Below, in pieces: positions 14,381 through 22,465 of a stretch of 22,465 nt of DNA. The stretch's first letter is position 1. Every line of letters begins with the position of its first letter. The notes under the pieces were generated by a model. The model saw only the letters and a list, made by a program, of their open reading frames with translations, was not told the DNA's origin and did not search any database. The DNA is taken from contig JAIYAJ010000095.1 of assembly GCA_027489105.1 (NCBI GenBank), forward strand, positions 1 through 22,465, in the 5' to 3' direction. Source of the DNA: Zymomonas sp. (lineage in GTDB: Bacteria; Pseudomonadota; Alphaproteobacteria; Sphingomonadales; Sphingomonadaceae). Both the position numbers and the translations under genes were made by a program.

Positions 14381-14608
14381 TACGCTGGGCATTTCCGGTT
14401 GTTCTCACATTGGCTGCCGCATCTGCGCTATTCGCAACGCAGACGGCGGTCATCGTGACACCTCCGCTCCCGTAGCCGCTGTGGTGATCGGGGGCAGGCG
14501 AGCAGCCGGCGGAGCGGCGGACATATGCCTGTTTTGGGCGCCCGGATCGCCCGATGGCGCGCCGGTCATCCGGTCAGACGCCCCCCATCCGGCGAGCCCA
14601 GGATCGAC
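14381..14608. other. Convergent intergenic region
   Basis: 228 bp between the receptor stop and the stop of the minus-strand SDR. No strong terminator is visible; the best structure is a weak GGGCG/CGCCC hairpin at 14536-14552. One plus-strand frame out of phase with the receptor (about 14377-14475) reads a hydrophobic peptide, WAFPVVLTLAAASALFATQ, before a TAG, without a credible start codon or ribosome-binding site. I do not call it a gene. Confidence 0.5.
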
Positions 14609-15358
14609 TCAGCGCGCCAGATAGCCGCCGTCGACAGCGAGCGGATGGCCGGTGATGAAGCTCGCCTTGTCCGAGGCCAGGAAGACCACCGCGTCGGCGA
14701 TTTCTTCGGCGCGGCCCATGCGGTTCATCGGATGCATCTGCGCCATGAAGGCCCGGCTCTGGTCGCTCAGGCCCTCGGCTTCGGTCATCGGCGTGCTGAT
14801 CGCGCCGGGGCAGACGCAGTTCACGCGAATGCCCTCGGCAGCATAGCGCATCGCCGCCGATCGGGTGAGGCCGACGACGGCGTGCTTGCTGCCGCAATAG
14901 CCGGCCCCGGCCAGACCGACCATGCCCGCGACCGACGCGGTGTTGACGATCGATCCCGAGCCCTGCTTGGCCATGTGGCGCAGTTCGGCCGCCATGCAGA
15001 GCATGACGCCGCGCTGGTTGACCGCGACCACCTTGTCATAGAGGTCCACCGACTCCCACGGGGTCGTATAATCCTCCAGCGACACGCCGGCATTGTTGAA
15101 GGCTATGTCGAGCCGGCCCCATTTGGCGACCACGCCATCGACGGCTGCCTCGACCGCCGCCTGGTCGGTGACATCCAGCGCGATCGAATAGGCCTCGCCG
15201 CCGGATGCGACGATGGTCGCGACGGTTTCGGTCGGGTCCTTGAGATCGGCGACCGCCACTTTCGCGCCCTCGGCGGCGAAGGCGATCGCGGTGGCCGCGC
15301 CGATCCCGCCCGCGCCGCCCGTGACGAAGGCGATGCGGTTCTCAAGCAATCCTGCCAT
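14609..15358 (-). CDS. Short-chain dehydrogenase/reductase (SDR)
   Basis: A 249-aa classical SDR, last gene of the right-hand operon. TGGAGGIG is at residues 13-20, Asp38 after the second strand favours NAD, FNNAG is at 87-91, and Asn114, Ser142, Tyr154 and Lys158 (YCGSK) are all present, as is NCVCPGAISTPMT. The C-terminus reads ITGHPLAVDGGYLAR. The ATG at 15358 has AGAGGGG upstream; the open frame continues to 15622 but that extension is the antisense of the thiolase gene. It starts 20 bp after the thiolase stop. In this context it probably oxidises a beta-hydroxyacyl-CoA or a steroid hydroxyl; I cannot say which. Confidence 0.91.
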   Translation of the reverse strand: MAGLLENRIAFVTGGAGGIGAATAIAFAAEGAKVAVADLKDPTETVATIVASGGEAYSIALDVTDQAAVEAAVDGVVAKWGRLDIAFNNAGVSLEDYTTPWESVDLYDKVVAVNQRGVMLCMAAELRHMAKQGSGSIVNTASVAGMVGLAGAGYCGSKHAVVGLTRSAAMRYAAEGIRVNCVCPGAISTPMTEAEGLSDQSRAFMAQMHPMNRMGRAEEIADAVVFLASDKASFITGHPLAVDGGYLAR

Positions 15359-15378
15359 GGCGTATCCCCTCTTGTTTA

Positions 15379-16578
15379 TCAGACGATCTCGAACAGCCCG
15401 GCGGCGCCCATGCCCCCAGCGATGCACATCGACACGACGGCGTAGCGGACGCCGCGACGGCGGCCCTCGATCAGCGCGTGGCCGACGAGGCGCGAACCGG
15501 TCATGCCGAACGGGTGGCCCAGCGCTATGCCGCCGCCGTCGACGTTGAGCTTCGCCGGATCGATGCCGAGCTTGTCGCGACAGTAGAGCAGCTGGCTGGC
15601 GAAGGCCTCGTTGATCTCCCAAAGGCCGATATCGTCGACCTTGAGGCCGGCGCGGTCGAGCAGCTTCGGGATCGCGAAGACCGGGCCGATGCCCATCTCC
15701 TCGGGCGCGCAGGCCGCAACCTGCATGCCGCGATAGATGCCGAGGATCGGCAGGCCTTCCTTTTCGGCCAGCGCGCGCGACATCACGACCTGCGCCGAGG
15801 CGCCGTCCGACAGCTGGCTGGCATTGCCGGCGGTGATATGGCGGCCTTCCTTGATGATCGCGCCGTCCTTATAGACGGGCTTCAGCGCGGCCAGACCTTC
15901 GGCGGTCGTGTCGGCGCGGATGCCTTCGTCACGGTCGAGCACGACGTCCTGATGGCCAGCTGCGGTGCCATCCTTCTCGAACAGCGCCTTGCGCACCGCG
16001 ATCGGAACGATCTCGTCGGCGAAGCGGCCCTCGGCCAGCGCGGCTGCAGCGCGCTGCTGGCTCTCGGCCGAGAAGGCGTCCTGCGCCTCGCGCGAAATGC
16101 CATAGCGCTCGGCGACGATCTCGGCGGTTTCGATCATCGGGATATAGGCATGCGGTTCGGCGGCGATCACCGCTTCCGAGCGGTTGCGATAGGTCGAGGC
16201 ATATTTGGTCAGCGTCAGGCTGATCGACTCCACGCCGCCGGCCACGGCCACGTCGATGTCGTCGGCGATGATCGAGCGGGCCGCCAGCGCGACCGCCGTC
16301 AGGCCCGAGCTGCATTTGCGGTCGAGCGCGAAGCCCGGCGCGTTGCGCAGGCCCGAGGTCGCGGCGGTCAGCCGTCCGAGATTATAGCTCTGCGTACCCG
16401 ACTGCGTGCCGACGCCGAGGAAGATATCCTCGACCCGGTCGGGATCGATCCCCGCCCGCTCGACCGCCGCGCGGACGACATGGCCCGACAGCACGGGGGC
16501 CTCGGTGTCGTTGAACGCGCCGCGATAGGCCCGGCCGATGCCGGTACGGGCTGTGGAAACGATAACGGCTTCACGCAT
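15379..16578 (-). CDS. Acetyl-CoA acyltransferase (thiolase)
   Basis: A 399-aa thiolase that cleaves a 3-ketoacyl-CoA with free CoA, releasing acetyl-CoA or propionyl-CoA. All active-site residues are visible: the nucleophilic Cys89 in DRKCSSG, NEAF near residue 320, His355 in GHPFGMTG and Cys385 in CIAGGMGAAG. It is of the standard tetrameric degradative type rather than the SCP-x/lipid-transfer type. The start is the ATG at 16578, which lies inside the ketosteroid isomerase gene and overlaps it by eight bases; a TTG reading at 16593 is not needed. It is a different lineage from the thiolase at 20847, so the operon has two separate chain-cleavage steps, plausibly side chain versus ring remnant. 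Confidence 0.94.
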   Translation of the reverse strand: MREAVIVSTARTGIGRAYRGAFNDTEAPVLSGHVVRAAVERAGIDPDRVEDIFLGVGTQSGTQSYNLGRLTAATSGLRNAPGFALDRKCSSGLTAVALAARSIIADDIDVAVAGGVESISLTLTKYASTYRNRSEAVIAAEPHAYIPMIETAEIVAERYGISREAQDAFSAESQQRAAAALAEGRFADEIVPIAVRKALFEKDGTAAGHQDVVLDRDEGIRADTTAEGLAALKPVYKDGAIIKEGRHITAGNASQLSDGASAQVVMSRALAEKEGLPILGIYRGMQVAACAPEEMGIGPVFAIPKLLDRAGLKVDDIGLWEINEAFASQLLYCRDKLGIDPAKLNVDGGGIALGHPFGMTGSRLVGHALIEGRRRGVRYAVVSMCIAGGMGAAGLFEIV

Positions 16579-16957
16579 TGGGCATACCTTCAAATCCGGT
16601 CATGTTGGTCGGGCCGAAAAAGGCCTTCATCGACACGACCTTGCCGGCCTCGTTGAACTGGAACGTATCGATCACGTCGACGCGCATGCCGGGCTTGGCA
16701 AAGCCGACGTTGAACGCGAAGGCGGCGGTGTCGCCCGCGATGCGGACCGGGCCTTCGAGGTTGAGCTTGGGCTTGCCCTGCATCGACGCGGTGTAGAAGG
16801 CGCGGATCGCGTCATGGCCGACATGCGGCGGAGTGCCGACGGGGTCCTCGACGGTTGCGTTCTCGGCGAACAGGCCGACCACCATTTCGGGATCGCAGGC
16901 GTCGAACGCCGCGACATAGGTTTCGACCGCACGGACCATATCTGCAGCATTGGGCAT
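16571..16957 (-). CDS. ksi: Steroid delta-isomerase (ketosteroid isomerase)
   Basis: A 128-aa NTF2-fold enzyme that moves a C5-C6 double bond to C4-C5 in 3-ketosteroids. The length and residue numbering match Comamonas testosteroni isomerase closely: Tyr14 (VETYVAAFDACD), Asp38 in the diagnostic ATVEDPVG, and the third acid at Asp97 in DVIDTFQF, corresponding to Asp99. The following GKVVSMKAFFG is also family-typical. These are the oxyanion-hole Tyr/Asp pair and the catalytic base, so the enzyme should be active. The ATG follows the MaoC stop by one base (TGACATG), and its end overlaps the thiolase start by eight bases. It is the best single marker that this cluster handles steroids; a few relatives act on other enones, which is the main alternative. 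Confidence 0.9.
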   Translation of the reverse strand: MPNAADMVRAVETYVAAFDACDPEMVVGLFAENATVEDPVGTPPHVGHDAIRAFYTASMQGKPKLNLEGPVRIAGDTAAFAFNVGFAKPGMRVDVIDTFQFNEAGKVVSMKAFFGPTNMTGFEGMPNA

Positions 16958-16958
16958 G

Positions 16959-17426
16959 TCAGCTCTCCGGATAATAGCGACTGATGGTGTCGACTGTGCA
17001 GGCCGGTTTCTCCGACCCTTCGAGTTCGATGATAATCCGCACGATCGACTGGATCGAGCCCTTGATCTCCTCGACCTTCACGATTTCGCCTGTGCCGCGA
17101 ATGCGCGAGCCGACGGGCACGGGGGCGAGGAAGCGGGTGCGGTCCATGCCGACGTTCACGCCGTGGCTGACGCGCTGGACTTCGATCAGCTGCGGCAGGA
17201 AGGCGTTCGCGAGGCTGAGCGTCAGATAGCCATGGGCGATGGTCTTGCCGAACGGGCCGGTTGCGGCGCGCTCCGGATCGACATGGATCCACTGGCGGTC
17301 CTCGGTCGCCTCGGCGAACTGGTCGATGCGCGACTGTTCGATCACCAGCCAAGGGGTCGGGCCCAGCGGCGTTCGCTCGGCGCCGAGCAGGTCGCGCGGC
17401 GAGGCGAAGATGCGGGTATCGGTCAT
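16959..17426 (-). CDS. MaoC-like enoyl-CoA hydratase
   Basis: A 155-aa hot-dog-fold protein. The hydratase-2 signature is present as DRQWIHVDPERA with Asp43 and His48, followed by GPFGKTIAHGYLTLSL at 57-72, as in the NodN/MaoC subgroup. The likely reaction is addition of water to an enoyl-CoA between the acyl-CoA dehydrogenase and thiolase steps. The start is the ATG at 17426; a longer frame to 17516 only reads antisense of the SDR upstream. The start overlaps the SDR stop by ATGA and the stop is one base before the isomerase ATG, so it is firmly in the operon. In steroid catabolism, single-domain MaoC proteins often work as heterodimers; no second MaoC gene is seen in the window. Confidence 0.88.
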   Translation of the reverse strand: MTDTRIFASPRDLLGAERTPLGPTPWLVIEQSRIDQFAEATEDRQWIHVDPERAATGPFGKTIAHGYLTLSLANAFLPQLIEVQRVSHGVNVGMDRTRFLAPVPVGSRIRGTGEIVKVEEIKGSIQSIVRIIIELEGSEKPACTVDTISRYYPES

Positions 17427-18205
17427 GCGTGCTGGCTCGACACCGACAACACTTCGCCGGTCATGTAGCTCGACAGGTCGGAGGCGAGGAAGATCATCAC
17501 ATTGGCGACTTCCCACACCTCGGCGGGGCGGCCGAAGGCCTCGCGCTTCGACAATTCGGCGAGCAGTTCGTCAGTCGTGACCTTGGCGAGGAAGGCGTGC
17601 ATCGCGATCGATGGGGCAACCGCGTTGATCCGCACGCCATGCTGCGCCGCCTCGATCGCGGAGCAGCGGGTGAATGCCATGACGCCGGCCTTGGCGGCGG
17701 CATAGTGCGACTGCCCTTCCTGCGCGCGCCAGCCGAGCACCGAGGCGTTGTTGACGACCGATCCCTGGCCGCGCTCGTACATGTGCGGCAGGAAGGCGCG
17801 ACTCATGCGCATGACCGAGGTCAGGGTGACATCAATGACGCGGCTCCACTCGTCGTCCTTCATGTCGACGACGCTCGCCGTGCCGCCGAGGCCGGCATTG
17901 TTGATCAGCACGTCGACATGGCCGAGTTCGGCGAGCGCCGCGTCGCGCAGGGCGAGGACGTCCTCCTCGCGGGTGACGTCGCACAGCTTGACCGCCGGGC
18001 GGATTCCGGTCGCCTCGGCGATCCGGTCGGCGGCCTCGTTGAGGCGGCGTTCGTGGAAGTCGCTCATCAGGACGGTCGCGCCCTCTTCCGAGGCGCGCTT
18101 GGCCGCAGAGAAGCCGATGCCGGTGCCCGCCGAGGCGGTGACCACGACGGTCTTGCCCGCCAGCAGGTTGCGGCCGGGAGGATAGGGGGGAACGCTGCGG
18201 CTCAT
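17423..18205 (-). CDS. SDR resembling actinobacterial IpdF (steroid ring C/D catabolism)
   Basis: A 260-aa SDR. An unusual proline-rich start (SVPPYPPGRN) precedes the dinucleotide motif TASAGTGIG at residues 23-31; INNAGLGG is at 101-108, Ser155 lies in VNNASVLGWRAQ, and Tyr168 and Lys172 form YAAAK, followed by GVMAFTRCSAIEAA and NAVAPSIAMHAFL. These strings match my memory of the KstR2-regulon SDR IpdF of Mycobacterium, which acts on an indane-type CoA intermediate of ring C/D breakdown. The usual catalytic Asn is replaced (DVTLTSV at 125-131), as I also recall for IpdF. The ATG at 18205 overlaps the upstream acyl-CoA dehydrogenase stop by ATGA. SDR assignment is firm; the IpdF role is a moderate-confidence inference. 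Confidence 0.87.
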   Translation of the reverse strand: MSRSVPPYPPGRNLLAGKTVVVTASAGTGIGFSAAKRASEEGATVLMSDFHERRLNEAADRIAEATGIRPAVKLCDVTREEDVLALRDAALAELGHVDVLINNAGLGGTASVVDMKDDEWSRVIDVTLTSVMRMSRAFLPHMYERGQGSVVNNASVLGWRAQEGQSHYAAAKAGVMAFTRCSAIEAAQHGVRINAVAPSIAMHAFLAKVTTDELLAELSKREAFGRPAEVWEVANVMIFLASDLSSYMTGEVLSVSSQHA

Positions 18206-19320
18206 GCGGTGACCTCGTCGATGATGGCGCGCGCTATGGCGTCGCGATGCTCGTCGATCCGATCGAGCATCGTCGCCGAGGATCGGGCGCGCTTGAAGAA
18301 AAGATGGGCGTGATGTTCCCAGGTATAGCCGATGCCGCCGTGCAGCTGGATGCCGTCGGCGGCGCAACGCAGATAGGCGTCGCTGCAATAGGCGCGGGCA
18401 CCATGCGCGGCCTTGGCGAAATCCTGGCCTGTCGCGATGGCGCGGGCAGCCCAGTCTGCGGCGGAACGCGCGCTGTCGACCAGCAGCTTCATGTCGGCCA
18501 TGCGGTGCTTCATCGCCTGGAAGGACCCGATCAGGCGACCGAACTGGACCCGCTGCGTCGAATAGGCGACCGTCTCGTCGAGCGTGCGCGCGGCACCCCC
18601 GACCTGTTCGGAGGCCAGCAGACCGGCGGCAGCGGTCCACGCCTCGCGCAGCGCGGCGCCGGCATTGGCGACAAACTCGCCATCGGCCAGCTCGACGCGA
18701 TCGAAGCGCACGATCGCCATCGGGCGGGTGAGGTCGAGCGAGACGACCCGATCGACCGTCACGCCTGCCCGATCGGCGGGGATCGCGACCAGCCCGACAT
18801 CGTCCCAGCCATTGCCGCCGCCGGTGGCGACGACCAGGATCGAGGCGGCGTGGCCGAAGGACACATAATGGGCCTCGCCGCTCAGCCGACCGTCGACGAT
18901 GCGGGGCCCGATGCCGTGGGGCAGGGCGCCGCCGCGCGCGCCGCGCAGCGCGAGCGTCGCGACATCACCGGCAGCGATCCGCCCGAGCAACGCCTGCCGC
19001 AGATCGGCAGGGAAGGCGCGGGCGATCGTGCCGCCCGCGAGGACGACACTCTCGAACCAGGGGATGGGTGCCAGTGTGCGGCCCAGTTCCTCGAGGATCA
19101 GCGCCTGCTCGATCGGGCCCAGGCCGATGCCGCCATCCTCCTCGGCGATGCCGAGGCCGGCAAAGCCCAGTTCCTGCGCGAAGCCCAGCCACAGCTCCTC
19201 GTTCCAGCCGGCATCGCTGTCGATCGTCTTGCGCAGCCGCTCGAAATCGGCGCGATCGGCGAGATAGTCTCGCGCCGCCTCACGAATGGCGATCTGGTCT
19301 TCGGTCAGCGTCAGGGCCAT
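18202..19320 (-). CDS. Small acyl-CoA dehydrogenase, probable subunit of a heteromeric enzyme
   Basis: A 372-aa acyl-CoA dehydrogenase. The N-terminal helical domain opens LTEDQIAIREAARDYLADRA, with GIAEEDGGIGLGP around residue 57; the C-terminal domain carries RVQFGRLIGSFQAMKHRMAD and GIQLHGGIGYTWEHHAHLF at 323-341. The middle-domain FAD motif (x-EP-x-AGSD) is missing: the region reads TLALRGARGGALPHG. This resembles FadE-type small subunits in mycobacterial steroid clusters, which need a partner to complete the FAD sites. The dehydrogenase entering at the right edge or the one at 10902 may be that partner. One-base TGATG overlap with the SDR upstream and ATGA overlap downstream. It likely desaturates a steroid-derived acyl-CoA. 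Confidence 0.9.
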   Translation of the reverse strand: MALTLTEDQIAIREAARDYLADRADFERLRKTIDSDAGWNEELWLGFAQELGFAGLGIAEEDGGIGLGPIEQALILEELGRTLAPIPWFESVVLAGGTIARAFPADLRQALLGRIAAGDVATLALRGARGGALPHGIGPRIVDGRLSGEAHYVSFGHAASILVVATGGGNGWDDVGLVAIPADRAGVTVDRVVSLDLTRPMAIVRFDRVELADGEFVANAGAALREAWTAAAGLLASEQVGGAARTLDETVAYSTQRVQFGRLIGSFQAMKHRMADMKLLVDSARSAADWAARAIATGQDFAKAAHGARAYCSDAYLRCAADGIQLHGGIGYTWEHHAHLFFKRARSSATMLDRIDEHRDAIARAIIDEVTA

Positions 19321-20234
19321 CAGCCGGCTCCGTAAACGGGCTTGGCGGGCGCGCGGCCCGCGACGAGCGCTTCGACGACGGCACCGACTTCATCGGCGCG
19401 AAGGGCGCGGCCCGGATCGGCCGAGGTCGGCCCGTCGGTCCAGCCCTGAGCGATGCGGATCGTGCCGCCGAATGGCTCGAACACCTGTCCTGTCACTCCG
19501 GCCGATGCCTCGCTGGCCAGCCAGGCGACGAGCGGTGCGGTGTTTTCGGGCGCATAGGGATCGAAGGCCGCTTCCTGCATCGACGTCATCGTGTCGGCAA
19601 AGGCGGTCATCGTCATGCGCGTGCGGGCATTGGGGGCGAGCGCGTTAGCGGTGATGCCATAGCGCGCCAGTTCGGTCGCCTGCACCAGCGTCAGGGTGGC
19701 GATCCCGGCCTTGGCCGCCGAATAGGCGCTCTGGCCGACGCTGCCCTGCAGACCCGCGCCGGAGGTGGTGTTGACGATGCGTGCGGAGACCGGGCGGCCG
19801 GCCTTCTGCTCCGCGCGCCAGTGATCGACCGCATGGCGGCTAAGGCAGAAATGGCCGCGCAGATGGACGCGGGTGACCGCGTCCCATTCCTCGGGCGTCG
19901 CCGAGACGAACATGCGGTCGCGGACGAAGCCGGCGTTGTTCACCACCGCATGGAGCGTGCCGAAGGCGTCGATCGCCTTGCGCACCGTTTCGCGCGTCGC
20001 TTCCCAGTCGGCGACGTCGGCCGTGTCGGCGATCGCCTCGCCGCCGGCCGCGCGGATCTCGTCGACGACCTTCTCGGCAGCGCCCTTGGTTTCGCCGGCT
20101 TCGCCATGGGTACCGACGCCCAGATCATTGACGATCACTTTGGCGCCCTCGGCGGCAAGCCCGAGCGCATAGGCGCGGCCCAGGCCGCCCCCGGCACCCG
20201 TGACGATCACGACCCGTCCTTCGCAAATCCCCAT
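19320..20234 (-). CDS. SDR, peroxisomal HSD17B4/MFE-2-like 3-hydroxyacyl-CoA dehydrogenase
   Basis: A 304-aa SDR, longer than the usual 250. VTGAGGGLG is at residues 11-19, VNDLGVGTHG at 35-44 (NAD-type second strand followed by an insert), VVNNAG at 97-102, and Ser158, Tyr171 and Lys175 (YSAAK) are present. The insert, the TSGAGLQG-x-x-GQ-x-x-YSAAK block and the extended tail (PLVAWLASEASAGVTGQVF and beyond) are typical of the HSD17B4 dehydrogenase domain and of Rv3548c-like proteins in the mycobacterial KstR2 cluster (recollection). It should oxidise a 3-hydroxyacyl-CoA, preparing for thiolysis. The ATG at 20234 has GAGAGGAAG upstream; the frame to 20285 runs into the neighbour. It starts 13 bp after the hexapeptide gene. 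Confidence 0.9.
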   Translation of the reverse strand: MGICEGRVVIVTGAGGGLGRAYALGLAAEGAKVIVNDLGVGTHGEAGETKGAAEKVVDEIRAAGGEAIADTADVADWEATRETVRKAIDAFGTLHAVVNNAGFVRDRMFVSATPEEWDAVTRVHLRGHFCLSRHAVDHWRAEQKAGRPVSARIVNTTSGAGLQGSVGQSAYSAAKAGIATLTLVQATELARYGITANALAPNARTRMTMTAFADTMTSMQEAAFDPYAPENTAPLVAWLASEASAGVTGQVFEPFGGTIRIAQGWTDGPTSADPGRALRADEVGAVVEALVAGRAPAKPVYGAG

Positions 20235-20247
20235 TAGCGTCTTCCTC

Positions 20248-20846
20248 TCAATTGGCGCGCGACAGGCGCACGGCCCGGGCGCCACCCGCAGGGCGGCGGC
20301 GATCCGGTTCGGGCGCGGTCAGCGCTTCGCATTCGGTCAGTTCGGCGAGCGAGCGACGGGCGAGGCGGACATATTCGCCATCCTCCTCCATCCGCCACAT
20401 CACCTTGTCGGCATCGATCGTCCGCACCGCCTGCGCCGGATTGCCGGCCAGCAGCGTCCGCATCGGCGCTCGCATCCCCGACTTCACCAGGCTCAGCGCC
20501 GCGACGAGCGATTCGTCGCCGATCTCCGCCCCGTCGAGGACGACTGCGTTCATCCCCACCAGCACATGTCGCCCCAGCCTGCAGCCGTGCAGGATCGCGC
20601 CATGCGCGACGGTGCAGCCATAGCCGACGATGCAGTCGGTCTCGGCCGAACTGTGCAGCGTGGCATTGTCCTGGATCGAGGCATTGCCCTCGACCACTAT
20701 GCGTCCGAAGTCCCCGCGCAGCGACGCGCCCGGGCCGATATAGCAGCCCGGACCGATGATCACGTCGCCGATCAGCGACGCGGTGGGATGGAGGAAGGCG
20801 CCGGGGTCGACCACCGGCACCGATCCCTCGAACGCATAGACCGGCA

Positions 20847-20847
<1 letters not shown>
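20248..20847 (-). CDS. PaaY-like hexapeptide-repeat protein (gamma-carbonic anhydrase fold, possible thioesterase)
   Basis: A 199-aa left-handed beta-helix protein. Hexapeptide repeats run from about residue 20 to 115 (LIGDVIIGPGCYIGPGASLRGD, IQDNATLHSS, VGYGCTVAHGAILHG, VLVGMNAVVLDGAEIGD), with metal-ligand-like histidines in the HG pairs and the ALSLVKSGM and AGNPAQAVR ending of the PaaY/CaiE branch. PaaY in phenylacetate degradation hydrolyses dead-end CoA thioesters, so a CoA-salvage or rescue role fits here. The charged, proline-rich tail after residue 170 (PEPDRRRPAGGARAVRL) is unusual. The ATG at 20847 shares a base with the thiolase TGA (GTG at 20850 is an alternative start). True gamma-carbonic anhydrase activity is less likely. 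Confidence 0.86.
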
Positions 20848-21993
<1,146 letters not shown>

Positions 21994-22001
<8 letters not shown>

Positions 22002-22465
22002 GGTGCAGCTCGCTTTCGAAAGTCATGTCGGGGCCGATCGCCGTGCCGCCGTCGATCACGGCCGCTTCGATCCGGCGCTGGTGGAAGGCGCGATCGCCCC
22101 AGGCTCCAGCGAGCGCCCAGCAGCGCTTCATCCAGAAGTGGAGATCGACCTCATAGGTGTAGCCCATCGCGCCATGGACCTGGATCGCGGTCTCGGCGCT
22201 CAGCATCGCCGCGTCGGTCGCCGCGATCTTCGCGTGACTGACGTGGATCGGCGTCCGCGCATGCTCGTTCTGCGCCGCGAAGGCCGCCCGCAGGACGACG
22301 GGGCGGGCGAACTCCAGCTTGACCGCGACGGTGGCCAGATGATGCTTGATCGCCTGAAACTGGCCGATCTGCTGGCCGAACTGCTCGCGCGTCTTGGCAT
22401 AGTCGGTGGCGAGTTCGAGCATCCGCTCGGCGGCGCCGATCAGTTGCGCGGCCGAGATAAGCGCG
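21994..22465 (-). CDS. Acyl-CoA dehydrogenase, C-terminal part (truncated by window edge)
   Basis: About 156 residues are visible, entering from beyond 22465 in frame with ALISAAQLIGAAERML. The C-terminal helical domain is clear: TREQFGQQIGQFQAIKHHLATVAVKLE, then AETAIQVHGAMGYTYEVDLHFWMKR, where GAMGY replaces GG-x-GY. The N-terminal and middle domains lie outside the window. The end is extended (DGGTAIGPDMTFESELHHG) beyond the usual dehydrogenase C-terminus. The stop lies inside the thiolase gene, overlapping by eight bases. With the small dehydrogenase at 18202-19320 it may form a heteromeric acyl-CoA dehydrogenase; this cannot be tested on the visible part. Confidence 0.9.

Noticed and set aside
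14536..14552. GGGCG/CGCCC hairpin as terminator of the receptor gene
   Set aside because: Only five base pairs, about 155 bp past the stop and with no T-run.
15478..16656. 392-aa plus-strand frame opposite the second thiolase
   Set aside because: Antisense reading of a complete thiolase; no motif of its own.
18247..19335. 362-aa plus-strand frame opposite the small acyl-CoA dehydrogenase
   Set aside because: Shadow reading without a domain.

Overview
The window looks like a chromosomal catabolic island from a high-GC alphaproteobacterium, most likely a sphingomonad (Sphingobium/Novosphingobium/Sphingomonas type). That placement is inferred from the GC-rich wobble positions, the mix of outer-membrane TonB-dependent receptors with dense operons of short-chain dehydrogenases (SDRs), and the tightly overlapping gene starts. 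No rRNA, tRNA, CRISPR array, transposase or phage gene was seen.

Layout. (1) 1-388, minus: the N-terminal part of a TonB-dependent receptor that runs off the left edge. (2) 389-2257: a divergent promoter region, a plus-strand SDR, and a convergent XRE-family regulator; three 17-bp tandem repeats span both stop codons. (3) 2403-5609, minus: a four-gene operon of atypical SDR, sulfotransferase, BaiE-like SnoaL protein and SDR, closed by a perfect 11-bp hairpin. (4) 5784-12056, plus: a seven-gene operon of SDR, SDR, Old Yellow Enzyme-type reductase, SDR, DUF1214-like protein, SnoaL protein and acyl-CoA dehydrogenase, closed by a clear intrinsic terminator. (5) 12119-14380: a 44-bp interrupted palindrome followed by a siderophore-type TonB-dependent receptor. 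(6) 14609-22465, minus: an operon entering from the right edge with acyl-CoA dehydrogenase (partial), FadA6-like thiolase, PaaY-like hexapeptide protein, HSD17B4-like SDR, small acyl-CoA dehydrogenase, IpdF-like SDR, MaoC-like hydratase, ketosteroid isomerase, a second thiolase and another SDR.

Function. The strongest clue is the 128-aa protein at 16571-16957, which keeps Tyr14, Asp38 and the third Asp (Asp97) of bacterial delta5-3-ketosteroid isomerase. With the FadA6-like thiolase, the IpdF-like SDR and the other beta-oxidation enzymes, it marks the right half as steroid side-chain and/or C/D-ring degradation. The left half resembles an aerobic version of the bile-acid 'bai' toolkit: hydroxysteroid-dehydrogenase-like SDRs, two SnoaL proteins with a BaiE-type Tyr/Asp/His set, and a BaiCD/BaiH-like flavin reductase cut down to its barrel plus Fe-S motif. 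A PAPS-dependent sulfotransferase is fused into this module by a four-base start/stop overlap. I infer that the island takes up a hydroxylated steroid or bile-salt-like (or similar polycyclic terpenoid) substrate through the outer membrane, processes its hydroxyl groups and double bonds, and breaks the product down as CoA thioesters.

The least explained parts are the sulfotransferase/dehydratase pair, the SDR lacking its catalytic tyrosine, the DUF1214 protein, and the large palindrome before the receptor.
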